Positions 45,546 to 53,552 of a stretch of 64,000 nucleotides of DNA are shown here, in pieces. The position numbers were made by a program, and so were the translations under genes. The notes under the pieces are model-generated. The model was given only the letters and a program-made list of their open reading frames with translations. It searched no databases and was not told the DNA's origin. Origin of the DNA: JAOUFP01 sp963801505 (GTDB lineage Bacteria; Nitrospirota; Thermodesulfovibrionia; Thermodesulfovibrionales; UBA6898); NCBI GenBank assembly GCA_963801505.1, contig CAWDEY010000016.1, positions 287,504 through 351,503 of the forward strand, given 5' to 3'. Each line of letters opens with the position of its first letter. Position 1 is the stretch's first letter.

Positions 45546-46469
45546 ATGCTGAAAGAAAAATTTCCTGTCACCTATCAGAGATTTATAAAGAGGACCGGAG
45601 CTGCTTTGCTGATAGTGTTTGTCGCAATATCACTGACAGGCTGCATCACCTTTCTGACTGAGATCAACGTCAGGGATGACGGCAGCGGGACAATGGTTCA
45701 GACCATAACCATGAACACTGGGCAGATAAAGGAATCGATGGAAGGCGTAGCAAAGCAGATGGGAGCGAAAACGACTGAATCAAAAGGGGAGACAAAAAAT
45801 AAGCCTGCAAAGGAACCTGAGGTGGGCCAACTCAAGGAGGACGACCTAAAGAGCAAAGCCATGGACCTGGGCGCGGGCGTGACCTTCGTGTCCGCCCAGA
45901 AGATCGACACAAAGACCGCAACCGGAATCCGCGTAACCTATGCCTTTAAGGACATCAACCTGCTGGCTGTCAATCCAAAGCCCGCTGCGGCCATGGGCAC
46001 AGAGGGAGCAGGCGCTTCCTCAAAAGACGCCCTGAAGTTTAAGTTCAACCGCATGCCAAACGGCAACTCGGTCCTCACGGTAGTTCTGCCTGAGTCCAAG
46101 CCCGAAACTCCAAAGGAACAAACAGCCACACCGCCTCCTGCAACTTCGCCAGTGGAACCGGACCAGAATATGTCGATGATGTTCATGCAGATGTTCAAAG
46201 GCCTCCATATGGGCATAGCCGTCAATGTCGAGGGCAAAGTCGTCAGGACAAACAGTCCATATGTCGAAGGCTCGAAGGTCACGCTGATGGACATTGACTT
46301 TGATCCGCTTCTGGCCAATGAGAAGGGCTTCAAGGTCTTGAGCCAGAAAATGGAGACCGCCAAGGGAGACGACCGGAAGATGATGGAGTCCTTAAAGGGA
46401 ATCAAAGGCCTCAAGATCACGACAGACCCGGAAGTCTCGATCGAGTTCACTCCTGATAAGAAACCCTGA
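45546..46469 (+). CDS. lipoprotein, copy 1 of a duplicated pair
   Basis: About 307 residues with a lipoprotein signal (TGAALLIVFVAISLTGC; lipobox L-T-G-C). The mature part starts ITFLTEINVRDDGSGTMVQT and contains a Pro/Thr-rich linker (PKEQTATPPPATSPVEPDQN). It is likely anchored to the outer or inner membrane facing the periplasm. The function is unknown. It is about 95% identical to 49301-50224, with a central block of about 390 bp identical at DNA level. ATG 45546 is within a 35-bp upstream stretch shared by both copies. Both copies end at the same TGA. Confidence 0.75.
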   Translation: MLKEKFPVTYQRFIKRTGAALLIVFVAISLTGCITFLTEINVRDDGSGTMVQTITMNTGQIKESMEGVAKQMGAKTTESKGETKNKPAKEPEVGQLKEDDLKSKAMDLGAGVTFVSAQKIDTKTATGIRVTYAFKDINLLAVNPKPAAAMGTEGAGASSKDALKFKFNRMPNGNSVLTVVLPESKPETPKEQTATPPPATSPVEPDQNMSMMFMQMFKGLHMGIAVNVEGKVVRTNSPYVEGSKVTLMDIDFDPLLANEKGFKVLSQKMETAKGDDRKMMESLKGIKGLKITTDPEVSIEFTPDKKP

Positions 46470-46577
46470 CGTGGGAGACAGAATTTGCATCGTTGTATTT
46501 GCCATCACGCAAAAAAGATCAGAATAACCAATATTAAAGCCCGCCATCAGCATTGCTTTTTTTATCCGGTTAGATGA

Positions 46578-46992
46578 TTATTTATATTGTTCCTCGGCAA
46601 GAGGCGTCATCTTGTATGTATAAGGCGTAGTTGATTTATTTCTTTCCACAAGTCCTTTGGTCAAGTCGAGCATTTTACGTCTCTGAGCAATAGACTGCAA
46701 AGAAATATCTAGTTCCTCCGCAATTTTGCGTGCAAACAAAGGATTATCAGTTTTTTGAGAGTTCAAAAATAATCTCTATATCTGTTTTGGGCAAGAGTTT
46801 AATATCTTCTATTTGTTCTATATCTTTTCTGATGTCTTGAGCAATAGGCTCGATTATTACTGATGAGTTACATTTATTGCATTTAAATCCAGAAAATTCG
46901 AGGAACGGTAATTGGTCTTGTGAAAAACTTTGATTACAATTCGGATTTGAACAATGAATGCTCGTAGTCGTCGATAAAAATTCCTTAGTCAA
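46578..46992 (-). CDS. zinc-ribbon plus winged-helix-like hypothetical protein, one frameshift
   Basis: From TTG 46992 the product has a zinc ribbon (CSNPNCNQSFSQ ... FKCNKCNSSV). The frame breaks at a run of six A's near 46748 and resumes KTDNPLFARKIAEELDISLQ, a helix-turn-helix-like segment, ending at 46578. Removing one A gives about 137 residues. It could be a DNA-binding protein with an N-terminal metal knuckle. No family is recognised. Confidence 0.45.
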
Positions 46993-46996
46993 CTAC

Positions 46997-47141
46997 CCCC
47001 GACCTTGTCGGGGGCTTGAACAGCCTCGTGCTACGCACTCTTATCTCCATAGCGCAAGGCTTTTCTCCCAGCAATTTCTTTGGTGGACATATTCGGTGTG
47101 GGGCCTTCGCCCCCACGCCCCACCACCGATTTCATCGGTGG
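46997..47141. other. pair of intergenic hairpins
   Basis: CCCCCGAC-CTT-GTCGGGGG (about 46997-47015) and CCACCGAT-TTC-ATCGGTGG (47123-47141) are perfect 8-bp stems with 3-base loops. A third GC-rich fold (GTGGGGCCTTCGCCCCCAC) lies between. They bracket a stretch without genes and may be terminators without clear U-tracts. Confidence 0.4.
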
Positions 47142-47142
47142 T

Positions 47143-47400
47143 TTAGCTCGTTAATTGAATTTCAAAATCACGTACAATTCTCCTGCAAGCGTTGATTTCT
47201 GAAAGAAGCAGGTTGTCCGCCTCAGCGCAATCGCTATGGCGTTTCAATAGAGAATATTTTTGTTCTTTTTTCCTGGATTGGAATTGTTTTGATGCTCTGT
47301 TGTCACTTGCAAGTTCAATCCCCCCTTCAGAGGAAATTGCATTAATAACTAAAATCCCCTCTGCGAAATGAATATACACAAAAGAGGGCCTTTCAGGCAA
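47143..47400 (-). CDS. unrecognised ORF, 85 aa, whose 3' part recurs at 48435-48540
   Basis: The C-terminal segment LLLSEINACRRIVRDFEIQL is repeated as ISEINACRRIVRDLEV in a remnant copy. The remnant keeps both ends but lacks about 180 bp of the middle. The product is helical and basic, with no recognised family. It may be the residue of a mobile or toxin-antitoxin gene. Confidence 0.3.
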   Translation of the reverse strand: MPERPSFVYIHFAEGILVINAISSEGGIELASDNRASKQFQSRKKEQKYSLLKRHSDCAEADNLLLSEINACRRIVRDFEIQLTS

Positions 47401-47560
47401 TAAGAAAGTGCGGAGATAACCAACTGAGTTTCAACTTCTTTCTGTAAACCGCAATCATCAATCCGGGCAACCGCAGAGGGATTGCCCCTACAGGATACCG
47501 AAAAAAAGAAGGGCGTATGCCATACACCCCTACGGGATGTCCGGCACCTCGGATGATAGA

Positions 47561-47857
47561 CTACGCCGCAACGAACTCGATTTTGACCCGCGTACCTGTG
47601 GCTTCGGCGATTTTCTCCAGGGTCTTGAGCGTAAAACCTTCATAGTCGCCGCTCTCGATCCTTGAAATAGCCTGCTGGCTGGTCCCCATCAGCTTCGCCA
47701 ATTGCTGTTGCGACAGTCCCTTTTTCTCGCGAAGCTTCGCGATCTTCATCGCCAGCATAAGCGCCTGCCGCTCTTCCTGATAATGAGCTTTGAACTCGGG
47801 ATCTTTGAGATCTTCGCTCAACCTGCTTTTGAATGTCCGAACTTTACCTTTTTTCAT
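47561..47857 (-). CDS. HTH (XRE/HigA-like) antitoxin
   Basis: 98 residues with a C-terminal Cro/CI helix-turn-helix: GLSQQQLAKLMGTSQQAISR and IESGDYEGFTLKTLEKIAEA. It follows the toxin gene with a 4-nt overlap (ATGA, 47854-47857). This toxin-first order is typical of HigBA and related RelE-type modules. It should neutralise the toxin and repress the operon through the inverted repeat at 48240-48259. Confidence 0.85.
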   Translation of the reverse strand: MKKGKVRTFKSRLSEDLKDPEFKAHYQEERQALMLAMKIAKLREKKGLSQQQLAKLMGTSQQAISRIESGDYEGFTLKTLEKIAEATGTRVKIEFVAA

Positions 47858-48213
47858 ACGCCACCTCCTGCTGGAAAACGCCGGAGCCAGTCTTCCATGC
47901 GTCTTTCCGCCAACTCAATGTCTTTCTCTTTCAATTGCTGCGTCTTCTTGGAAAAAGCATGTGTCAAAACGACCTGATCACGCACCTGGAAGAAATAGAG
48001 GATACGGTACTGATTCGAACTTTGGTGAATCCTCAACTCCCTGATTTTTCCTCTGACGACATCAGCATAAGGCCGCTTGAGATGCGGCCCCTGCTCTTCC
48101 AGGAGAGACAGGTGCGCAGCCACCTTTGCACGCGACTTTTTGTCCAGCCCATCCAAGAAATCATCCATCGGTGAATCGCCGCGCTCTGTCGTGTAGAAGA
48201 CCAGATTGTACAA
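47854..48213 (-). CDS. RelE/HigB-type (phage Gp49-like) toxin
   Basis: About 119 residues. Start TTG 48213 (MYNLVFYTTERGDSPMDDFL) is preferred because GGAGG lies about five bases upstream; GTG 48225 is possible. The family features are the helical hairpin (LDKKSRAKVAAHLSLLEEQG), then IRELRIHQSSNQYRILYFF and the C-terminal HAFSKKTQQLKEKDIELAER. This is the ribosome-dependent mRNA interferase fold of Gp49/HigB proteins. Paired with the HTH antitoxin. Confidence 0.85.
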   Translation of the reverse strand: MYNLVFYTTERGDSPMDDFLDGLDKKSRAKVAAHLSLLEEQGPHLKRPYADVVRGKIRELRIHQSSNQYRILYFFQVRDQVVLTHAFSKKTQQLKEKDIELAERRMEDWLRRFPAGGGV

Positions 48214-48239
48214 ACACACCTCCACTTCATATTTATTAT

Positions 48240-48259
48240 ATACATCAGGGTTGATGTAT
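48240..48259 (-). promoter_or_regulatory. inverted-repeat operator upstream of the higBA-like module
   Basis: ATACATCA-GGGT-TGATGTAT is a perfect 8-bp inverted repeat 27 bp before the toxin start, in an AT-rich promoter-like stretch. It suits autoregulation by the HTH antitoxin. Confidence 0.6.
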
Positions 48260-48434
48260 TGTCAAGGCGGTGCCATGTCGGTGGATAGACTGTCCGCACG
48301 CAATCGGATTCGCCTGGGATTTTTTGACATCTTCGAGAATATTGAAGACTCCCTCCGGCAAGACCGCAGAGAATCTCAATGCAAGGAATGTTTTTTCCAT
48401 TATATTCGCTCGCTATCCATTTAAGCTTCTCCCT

Positions 48435-48540
48435 GAAGTTAAACTTCGAGATCACGTACAATTCTCCTGCAAGCGTTGATTTCAGAAATAGGCAGGCTGC
48501 CAGCCAATAAGAAAGTGCGGCGATAATCATCTGAAAGACT
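48435..48540 (-). repeat. deletion derivative of the 47143-47400 ORF region
   Basis: ATCACGTACAATTCTCCTGC and AAGCGTTGATTTC match 47168-47200, and AATAAGAAAGTGCGG matches about 47400-47415. The middle of the ORF is missing, so it is a non-coding remnant. Confidence 0.55.
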
Positions 48541-48584
48541 TTTGGGGTGATCTCGCAAGAGTATTTGACAAGGAACAGCATTTT

Positions 48585-48603
48585 GTATATATTGATAATA
48601 TAC
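48585..48603 (+). promoter_or_regulatory. inverted repeat upstream of brnTA
   Basis: GTATAT-ATTGATA-ATATAC ends five bases before the brnT ATG. The position fits an autoregulatory operator for the BrnA antitoxin. Confidence 0.5.
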
Positions 48604-48607
48604 GTAC

Positions 48608-48916
48608 ATGAAAGATTGGGCCGACATATTATCTCTTGCAGAAGGGTTTGAATGGGACGAGGGAAATATCAGGAAAAACTGGGAGAAACATCGAGTCTCC
48701 TACATTGAGTGCGAAGAGATTTTTTTTAACTCTCCGGTCATTGTGAAAAAAGATGATCCACACTCAACAATGGAAGAAAGATACTTCGTCTTAGGAAAAA
48801 CGGACACTGATAGATTGCTTTTCATTGTTTTTACTGTGAGGAACAAAAAGATAAGAATAATTTCAGCCCGTGACATGAACCGGAAAGAGAGAAAAATATA
48901 TGAACAAACTCAATAA
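48608..48916 (+). CDS. brnT: BrnT-family toxin
   Basis: 102 residues. The BrnT pattern F-x-W-D-x(5)-N-x(2)-K-H is present as FEWDEGNIRKNWEKHRVSY. EERYFVLGKTD and the C-terminal IRIISARDMNRKERKIYE match too. BrnT is a RelE-fold ribonuclease toxin. It overlaps the antitoxin gene by 17 nt. Confidence 0.9.
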   Translation: MKDWADILSLAEGFEWDEGNIRKNWEKHRVSYIECEEIFFNSPVIVKKDDPHSTMEERYFVLGKTDTDRLLFIVFTVRNKKIRIISARDMNRKERKIYEQTQ

Positions 48917-49181
48917 GATACCCAAGTTTAAAAGCGAAGCAGAGGAAACTGAGTTTTGGGCAACACATGATTCCACTGAGTACATTGACTACTCGGAGGC
49001 AAAGCGGGTCGTTTTCCCTAATTTAAAACCCTCCACTAAGACTATCTCGATTCGTCTGCCTGAATCACTCATTGAACATCTTAAGTTGCTTGCGAACAAG
49101 AGGGATGTTCCCTATCAGTCCCTCTTGAAGATTTTCCTCTCTGAGAAGGTAGAGGAAGAATTGCACGGAGCAGCTAAGTAA
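48900..49181 (+). CDS. brnA: BrnA-family antitoxin
   Basis: 93 residues. The N-terminus has the toxin-binding segment FWATHDSTEYIDYSEAKR, and the C-terminal ribbon-helix-helix reads TISIRLPESLIEHLKLLANK. It neutralises BrnT and probably binds the repeat at 48585-48603. A second TA system in 1.6 kb, between the two lipoprotein copies. Confidence 0.9.
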   Translation: MNKLNKIPKFKSEAEETEFWATHDSTEYIDYSEAKRVVFPNLKPSTKTISIRLPESLIEHLKLLANKRDVPYQSLLKIFLSEKVEEELHGAAK

Positions 49182-49300
49182 ACCGCAATAATCCATGAGG
49201 GCAACCACATAATACTGGGAGATTTCAGTTCATGACGTAAACCGGGAATTGGGAAGTGGGAAGGATTGAGAAATTTCATTGTCCGTGCTATCCTTTTTCC

Positions 49301-50224
49301 ATGCTGAAAGAAAAATTTCCTGTCGCCTATCAGAGATTTATAAAGAGGACCGGAGCTGCTTTGCTGATAGTGTTTGTCGCAATATCACTGACAGGCTGCA
49401 TCACCTTTCTGACTGAGATCAACGTCAGGGGTGACGGCAGCGGGACAATGGTCCAGACTATAACCATGAACCCTGAGCAGATAAAGGAATCGATGGAAGG
49501 CATAGCTAAACAGATGGGCGCGAACCCTACTGATTCGAAAGAAGACACAAAAAATAAGCCTGCAAAGGAACCGGAGGTGGGTCAACTCAAGGAGGACGAC
49601 CTAAAGAGCAAAGCCATGGACCTGGGCGCGGGCGTGACCTTCGTGTCAGCGGAGAAGATCGACACTAAGACAGCATCCGGCGTCCGCGTGACCTATGCCT
49701 TTAAGGACATCAACCTGCTGGCTGTCAATCCAAAGCCCGCTGCGGCCATGGGCACAGAGGGAGCAGGCGCTTCCTCAAAAGACGCCCTGAAGTTTAAGTT
49801 CAACCGCATGCCAAACGGCAACTCGGTCCTCACGGTAGTTCTGCCTGAGTCCAAGCCCGAAACTCCAAAGGAACAAACAGCCACACCGCCTCCTGCAACT
49901 TCGCCAGTGGAACCGGACCAGAATATGTCGATGATGTTCATGCAGATGTTCAAAGGCCTCCATATGGGCATAGCCGTCAATGTCGAGGGCAAAGTCGTCA
50001 GGACAAACAGTCCATATGTCGAAGGCTCGAAGGTCACGCTGATGGACATTGACTTTGATCCGCTTCTGGCCAATGAGAAGGGTCTCAAGGCCTTGAGCGA
50101 AAAAATGGAGACAGCCAAGGGAGACGACCGGAAGATGATGGAGTCCTTAAAGGGAATCAAAGGCCTCAAGATCACGACAGACCCGGAAGTCTCGATCGAG
50201 TTCACTCCTGATAAGAAACCCTGA
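49301..50224 (+). CDS. lipoprotein, copy 2 of a duplicated pair
   Basis: Same length and layout as copy 1 (45546-46469): lipobox L-T-G-C, Pro/Thr-rich linker, same C-terminus TTDPEVSIEFTPDKKP. Differences cluster in the first 130 codons and a few near the end, while the central block is identical at DNA level, suggesting recent gene conversion. The upstream 35 bp are also shared. Function is unknown. Confidence 0.75.
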   Translation: MLKEKFPVAYQRFIKRTGAALLIVFVAISLTGCITFLTEINVRGDGSGTMVQTITMNPEQIKESMEGIAKQMGANPTDSKEDTKNKPAKEPEVGQLKEDDLKSKAMDLGAGVTFVSAEKIDTKTASGVRVTYAFKDINLLAVNPKPAAAMGTEGAGASSKDALKFKFNRMPNGNSVLTVVLPESKPETPKEQTATPPPATSPVEPDQNMSMMFMQMFKGLHMGIAVNVEGKVVRTNSPYVEGSKVTLMDIDFDPLLANEKGLKALSEKMETAKGDDRKMMESLKGIKGLKITTDPEVSIEFTPDKKP

Positions 50225-50442
50225 ACTTGCTTCCGATATACGTTGCCGATATATTCGCAAGCCCGCGTGCTATTTTCCTATTGCTCTGCTCGTCTGTTGG
50301 CTTGCCTGGTTCCGCACCTCCGTTCTTCCGCGCTATTGCACTCCCGAACTGGAGTGAATTCTGATGTTACAATAGCCTCAATAAAAATAGTGTTTTAATC
50401 TTATAAGGTACTTATTGTATAGTATGACGATGAGGAATATGT
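50225..50442. other. intergenic, no feature seen
   Basis: Just over 200 bp with no ORF and no repeat. The plus-strand promoter of the next gene should be within its AT-rich right end (about 50380-50430). Confidence 0.3.
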
Positions 50443-50856
50443 ATGGCTGCTTTCAATAAAGAAGACAAAAAGGCGGCAAAGAATGCTATTGAAATTCTGC
50501 TGAACATTCTGCCGAAGTCCGGAAGGGGTATCCAGGACATAGCTTATCTGGTCGGGCTTATATGCCGTGAAACCGGCGTCCCGATTGAACAGGCCACGGA
50601 TATTATCCTGGCATGGAGTGATAGGTTGAGGTCCATAGCGGATTTCAAGGAACTTTATCCTGCTCACAGAAAACTGTCTTTTTTCCGGTATCGGGTGCGC
50701 TACTCTGTTCAAAGTGCATACAAAAGGATAAAGGCCCAACCGTCACCGCGCACCTTTTTTGACCTGACGGGCCAGGAGGCCCCTGCAGCATCCTTCTGGG
50801 CCAAACTCCCGGCATCAAAGACAAAAGGCGGGCACGGAAAGCCCGCAGCTGAATAG
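50443..50856 (+). CDS. hypothetical protein, 137 aa
   Basis: Starts MAAFNKEDKKAAKNAIEILL, is helical through IQDIAYLVGLICRETGVPIE and QATDIILAWSDRLRS, then has a basic tail (RYRVRYSVQSAYKRIKAQPS) that might bind nucleic acid. No family is recognised. The gene is followed by a dispersed repeat copy. Confidence 0.5.
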   Translation: MAAFNKEDKKAAKNAIEILLNILPKSGRGIQDIAYLVGLICRETGVPIEQATDIILAWSDRLRSIADFKELYPAHRKLSFFRYRVRYSVQSAYKRIKAQPSPRTFFDLTGQEAPAASFWAKLPASKTKGGHGKPAAE

Positions 50857-50859
50857 ATC

Positions 50860-51009
50860 ATCCTAAAAACGGCAGTTTAACCACAGAGTTCGCAAAGATT
50901 GCAGGTATAATGATCGTGCACAGAGTTTTTTTGTTATTGCTCTGTGCCCTTTTTTTATTGAATAGTCATAGTATGTTCTCTGCGCTCTCTGTGGTAAATA
51001 TTTTTTTAA
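50860..51009. repeat. dispersed ~170-bp repeat, divergent copy 3
   Basis: Starts ATCCTAAAAACGGCAGTTTA then ACCACAGAG, like copies 2 and 4, and ends CTGCGCTCTCTGTGGTAAAT. The inner sequence (CTCTGTGCCCTTTTTTTATT) is unlike the others, so only the ends are shared. Confidence 0.6.
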
Positions 51010-51026
51010 AGAGTCATGGACCCAAA

Positions 51027-52340
51027 TTAAACCTTAATGTCCAATACAGGCAGCCCTAACCTCTGTCTCCTGTTTTCTCCTTTGAATAACTCTGTATGCC
51101 TTGCCGGTACGTCTCCTCTGTCTCCCTCGTGCTGTGCCTGCTGTTTTGTAGGCAGACTTGAGCCATGCAGTACGGTATGTTTCCCGTACTTTCCCGAAAG
51201 TATGTCAACCGTCTCATAGATCTTTGCCATCTTCTCGATTTTTGTCGTGTCGTCAAAAAGTGTGTAACGGGAGCCGTCATCAGGAACAAGACCTGCAAGG
51301 ACAACTCCTGTCTGCCGAAAAGGGGTGTTTGACCTGTAGATTTTGCTGAATCCCTCTTTCAATGGTCCCATAAGACAATAAGGATATGCACTCGGAAGAC
51401 TTAACCTGATCTCAACTCCAAAACTCCTGAAATCCTGCCCTTTGAGAAATACTATAAGCCTTGTTGCGGCCAGCATATACCTCCTTGCCTTGATACAGGC
51501 ATTCTCGAGGTTTTTGGAAAGCTGGGCAAAGATGAAGATCTCCTCAGTCGAGGGAGGTGTAAAAGTCTTTGCCTTGCTTATCGACTGGTAACTGCTCTTT
51601 GTCTCGGTGACCACAGGGAAAACGCTTCTGCCGTTTAACTCATGCCAGATTTCCTGATATGGCCTGGAAAAATACTTCCTGATGAATCTCTCGTCCTGCC
51701 CTGCAAATTGAAGTGCTGTGGTAATTCTGTGTTTTTTCAGATATGCTGCTGTGTTCGCCCCTATTCCCCAGACCTTCTCTACAGGGAGATTTTCGAGATA
51801 AAGGTGTATATCTCTTCCGGGAATAATGGTGCAACAATGTGGTTTATTATGTTTAGAGCCTATTTTAGCCAGGACCTTCGACAGGCTTACACCTATAGAT
51901 ACGGTAATTCCGAGTTCTTTTTCGACCGTATATTGGATCTTTTGAGCTATCATAGCGTAAGGACCATGGAAACTTCTCCGAAGACCGGTCAGGTCAACAA
52001 AGGCCTCGTCAATGGAGTACTCCTCAACATCAGGAGAGAAACGCCTGAATATTTCAAACATCCGCAGCGAAAACAGGCTGTAGGTCTCGTAATCCGAAGG
52101 CAGGACAACAGCGTCTTTGCAGACCTGCCTGACCTCAAAGAGCCTCATGCCCCTCTTGACGCCTTTTGCCTTTGCCTCGTAGCTGGCCGCAGCCACTATG
52201 CCTCTCTCTTTCCCTGTTATGACCGGGCGTCCTCTGAGTTCAGGGTGTATTGCCTGTTCGCAGGAGGCAAAGAAGGCATCGGCATCAACGTGCAGGATGG
52301 CCTGGGGCCAGGAATGGATGGTCAGAGGCTGGGTGGACAT
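51027..52340 (-). CDS. dinB: Y-family DNA polymerase (Pol IV type)
   Basis: 437 residues. The palm motif AILHVDADAFFASCEQAIHP, the catalytic SIDEAFVDLTG and the helix-hairpin segment GITVSIGVSLSKVLAKIGSK are intact, as is a little-finger region (KTFTPPSTEEIFIFAQLSKN). It performs translesion synthesis. It lies in an SOS cassette with lexA, so induction on DNA damage is expected. The C-terminus lacks an obvious clamp-binding motif. Confidence 0.9.
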   Translation of the reverse strand: MSTQPLTIHSWPQAILHVDADAFFASCEQAIHPELRGRPVITGKERGIVAAASYEAKAKGVKRGMRLFEVRQVCKDAVVLPSDYETYSLFSLRMFEIFRRFSPDVEEYSIDEAFVDLTGLRRSFHGPYAMIAQKIQYTVEKELGITVSIGVSLSKVLAKIGSKHNKPHCCTIIPGRDIHLYLENLPVEKVWGIGANTAAYLKKHRITTALQFAGQDERFIRKYFSRPYQEIWHELNGRSVFPVVTETKSSYQSISKAKTFTPPSTEEIFIFAQLSKNLENACIKARRYMLAATRLIVFLKGQDFRSFGVEIRLSLPSAYPYCLMGPLKEGFSKIYRSNTPFRQTGVVLAGLVPDDGSRYTLFDDTTKIEKMAKIYETVDILSGKYGKHTVLHGSSLPTKQQAQHEGDRGDVPARHTELFKGENRRQRLGLPVLDIKV

Positions 52341-52372
52341 ATATCTGTAAAGGCATTCGTCTGTCTATGCCC

Positions 52373-52558
52373 CTATACCTGTCGGGCTCGGCCCTCGATC
52401 ATCTTCCGCAGCTCATAGGCAGTGATATGGGTCTTAATGACCGTTGAATTTATCGCCCTGTTTGCGCGCAAAAAGTCCCATAGGCCATAAACTGCAAAGA
52501 GCGCGACGACAAAGTAAAAAAGTTCTCCCAGAAATTTCAGCATAAACACATTAACCAT
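52373..52558 (-). CDS. small membrane protein in the SOS cassette, 61 aa
   Basis: Begins MVNVFMLKFLGELFYFVVAL with one transmembrane helix, then a charged cytosolic tail (NRAINSTVIKTHITAYELRK). It lies between lexA and dinB with 33-bp gaps on the same strand, so it should share LexA control. SOS-induced small membrane proteins such as SulA-like division inhibitors or TisB exist elsewhere, but no homology is claimed. Confidence 0.55.
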   Translation of the reverse strand: MVNVFMLKFLGELFYFVVALFAVYGLWDFLRANRAINSTVIKTHITAYELRKMIEGRARQV

Positions 52559-52591
52559 TTTATTTTTCCTCCTTATTATTTGTTCTTCCCG

Positions 52592-53185
52592 TCACCTGTA
52601 CTTCCTCACCACTGCTGTGACCACACCCGCAATCTTGAGCTCATCCTTCGGCCTGATTGGTTGATAGTTGGGATTGGCCGGCAGGAGGGTCACGCTTTCA
52701 CCACGCTTTCTCAGATACTTCATCGTCCATGCTCCATCGACCTCTGCTATGACAATGTCCCCGCTCTTGGGGGTCTGTCCTTTATCCACAATGACCATGT
52801 CCCCAGGCAGAATGCCGGCCCCTGACATGGAGTCCCCGGAAACCTTCAAAAGGAACGTGGCCTCCCTGTTCTTTATAAGGAGATCGTCAAGGGAGATGGT
52901 GTCAACAAGTTCTTCCTCTGCCGGGCTCGGAAACCCTGCCTCAACTGTTCCAAGCATCCTGACCGGCTCTTTTATAGAGCCCGGAATCAGCCTGCCCTTC
53001 ATGTCTTTACTGACCACTCCGACAGCCACAAGCTTGCCGACAACCTTATGTACCGAGCTCTTTGAACTGAGCCTGAACATCTTGCCGATTTCCGAGAAAC
53101 TGGGCATGCGGCTGTTTTGATGATAGAAGGCGGAAATATCACTGATTCTGGACTTAAGCTTGTCTTCTGCCTGAGATCGTTTCAT
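52592..53185 (-). CDS. lexA: LexA-type SOS repressor
   Basis: 197 residues. The N-terminal winged helix (SFSEIGKMFRLSSKSSVHKV) is followed by a short linker and the S24 peptidase domain. The cleavage site lies near VEAGFPSPAEEE, the catalytic Ser in KVSGDSMSGAGILPGDMVIV and the Lys near DGAWTMKYLRK. RecA-stimulated self-cleavage would derepress dinB and the small membrane protein. A 16-bp palindrome sits 14 bp upstream of its start. Confidence 0.92.
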   Translation of the reverse strand: MKRSQAEDKLKSRISDISAFYHQNSRMPSFSEIGKMFRLSSKSSVHKVVGKLVAVGVVSKDMKGRLIPGSIKEPVRMLGTVEAGFPSPAEEELVDTISLDDLLIKNREATFLLKVSGDSMSGAGILPGDMVIVDKGQTPKSGDIVIAEVDGAWTMKYLRKRGESVTLLPANPNYQPIRPKDELKIAGVVTAVVRKYR

Positions 53186-53198
53186 ATATTAATTATAG

Positions 53199-53214
53199 GC
53201 GAACGATCGTTCGC
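53199..53214 (-). promoter_or_regulatory. LexA operator (SOS box)
   Basis: GCGAACGATCGTTCGC is a perfect 16-bp palindrome containing CGAAC-N4-GTTCG, the Gram-positive-type LexA box. It lies immediately upstream of lexA and overlaps where its promoter should be, as expected for autoregulation. Confidence 0.85.
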
Positions 53215-53251
53215 TGTCAAGAGATAAATTTCGATGGGTTCTAGGATAAAA

Positions 53252-53280
53252 ATCTGTGGATTCTGCTTTATTTAGGATTA
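53252..53280. repeat. terminal fragment of the dispersed repeat
   Basis: TCTGTGGATTCTGCTTTATT then TAGGATTA matches the right end of copy 2 (28240-28263). It lies about 35 bp from full copy 4 and in the opposite orientation, suggesting nested insertion. Confidence 0.5.
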
Positions 53281-53315
53281 AGGGAGAGGCCAGTCGCACA
53301 TATGAGCTTACGGAT

Positions 53316-53481
53316 TACCCTAAAAAAAGCAGAATCCACAGAGACGCAGAGATCACAGAGTAAAATCAAGAAGTTACGGGCAGGATAGGGGCAACCAAAT
53401 TGGTCCCCTATTTGCCTCAAACCCGCGGTTTCTCAGCGTCTCTGTGCCTCCGTGGTGAATGAACTGCCGTTTTTAGGATTA
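53316..53481. repeat. dispersed ~170-bp repeat, copy 4 (inverse of copy 2)
   Basis: Reading the minus strand gives ATCCTAAAAACGGCAGTTCA, TTCACCACGGAGGCACAGAG and so on, matching 28097-28263 over its full length with few differences, including the internal CGGGTTTGAGGCAAATAGGG. The two copies lie 25 kb apart in opposite orientation. Confidence 0.85.
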
Positions 53482-53552
53482 CCGAAAAATGTACTGACTG
53501 TTTTGGGAAGTAAAGGTGAAAAGGGCCTACTATTACGACAATAAAAGCCGGG

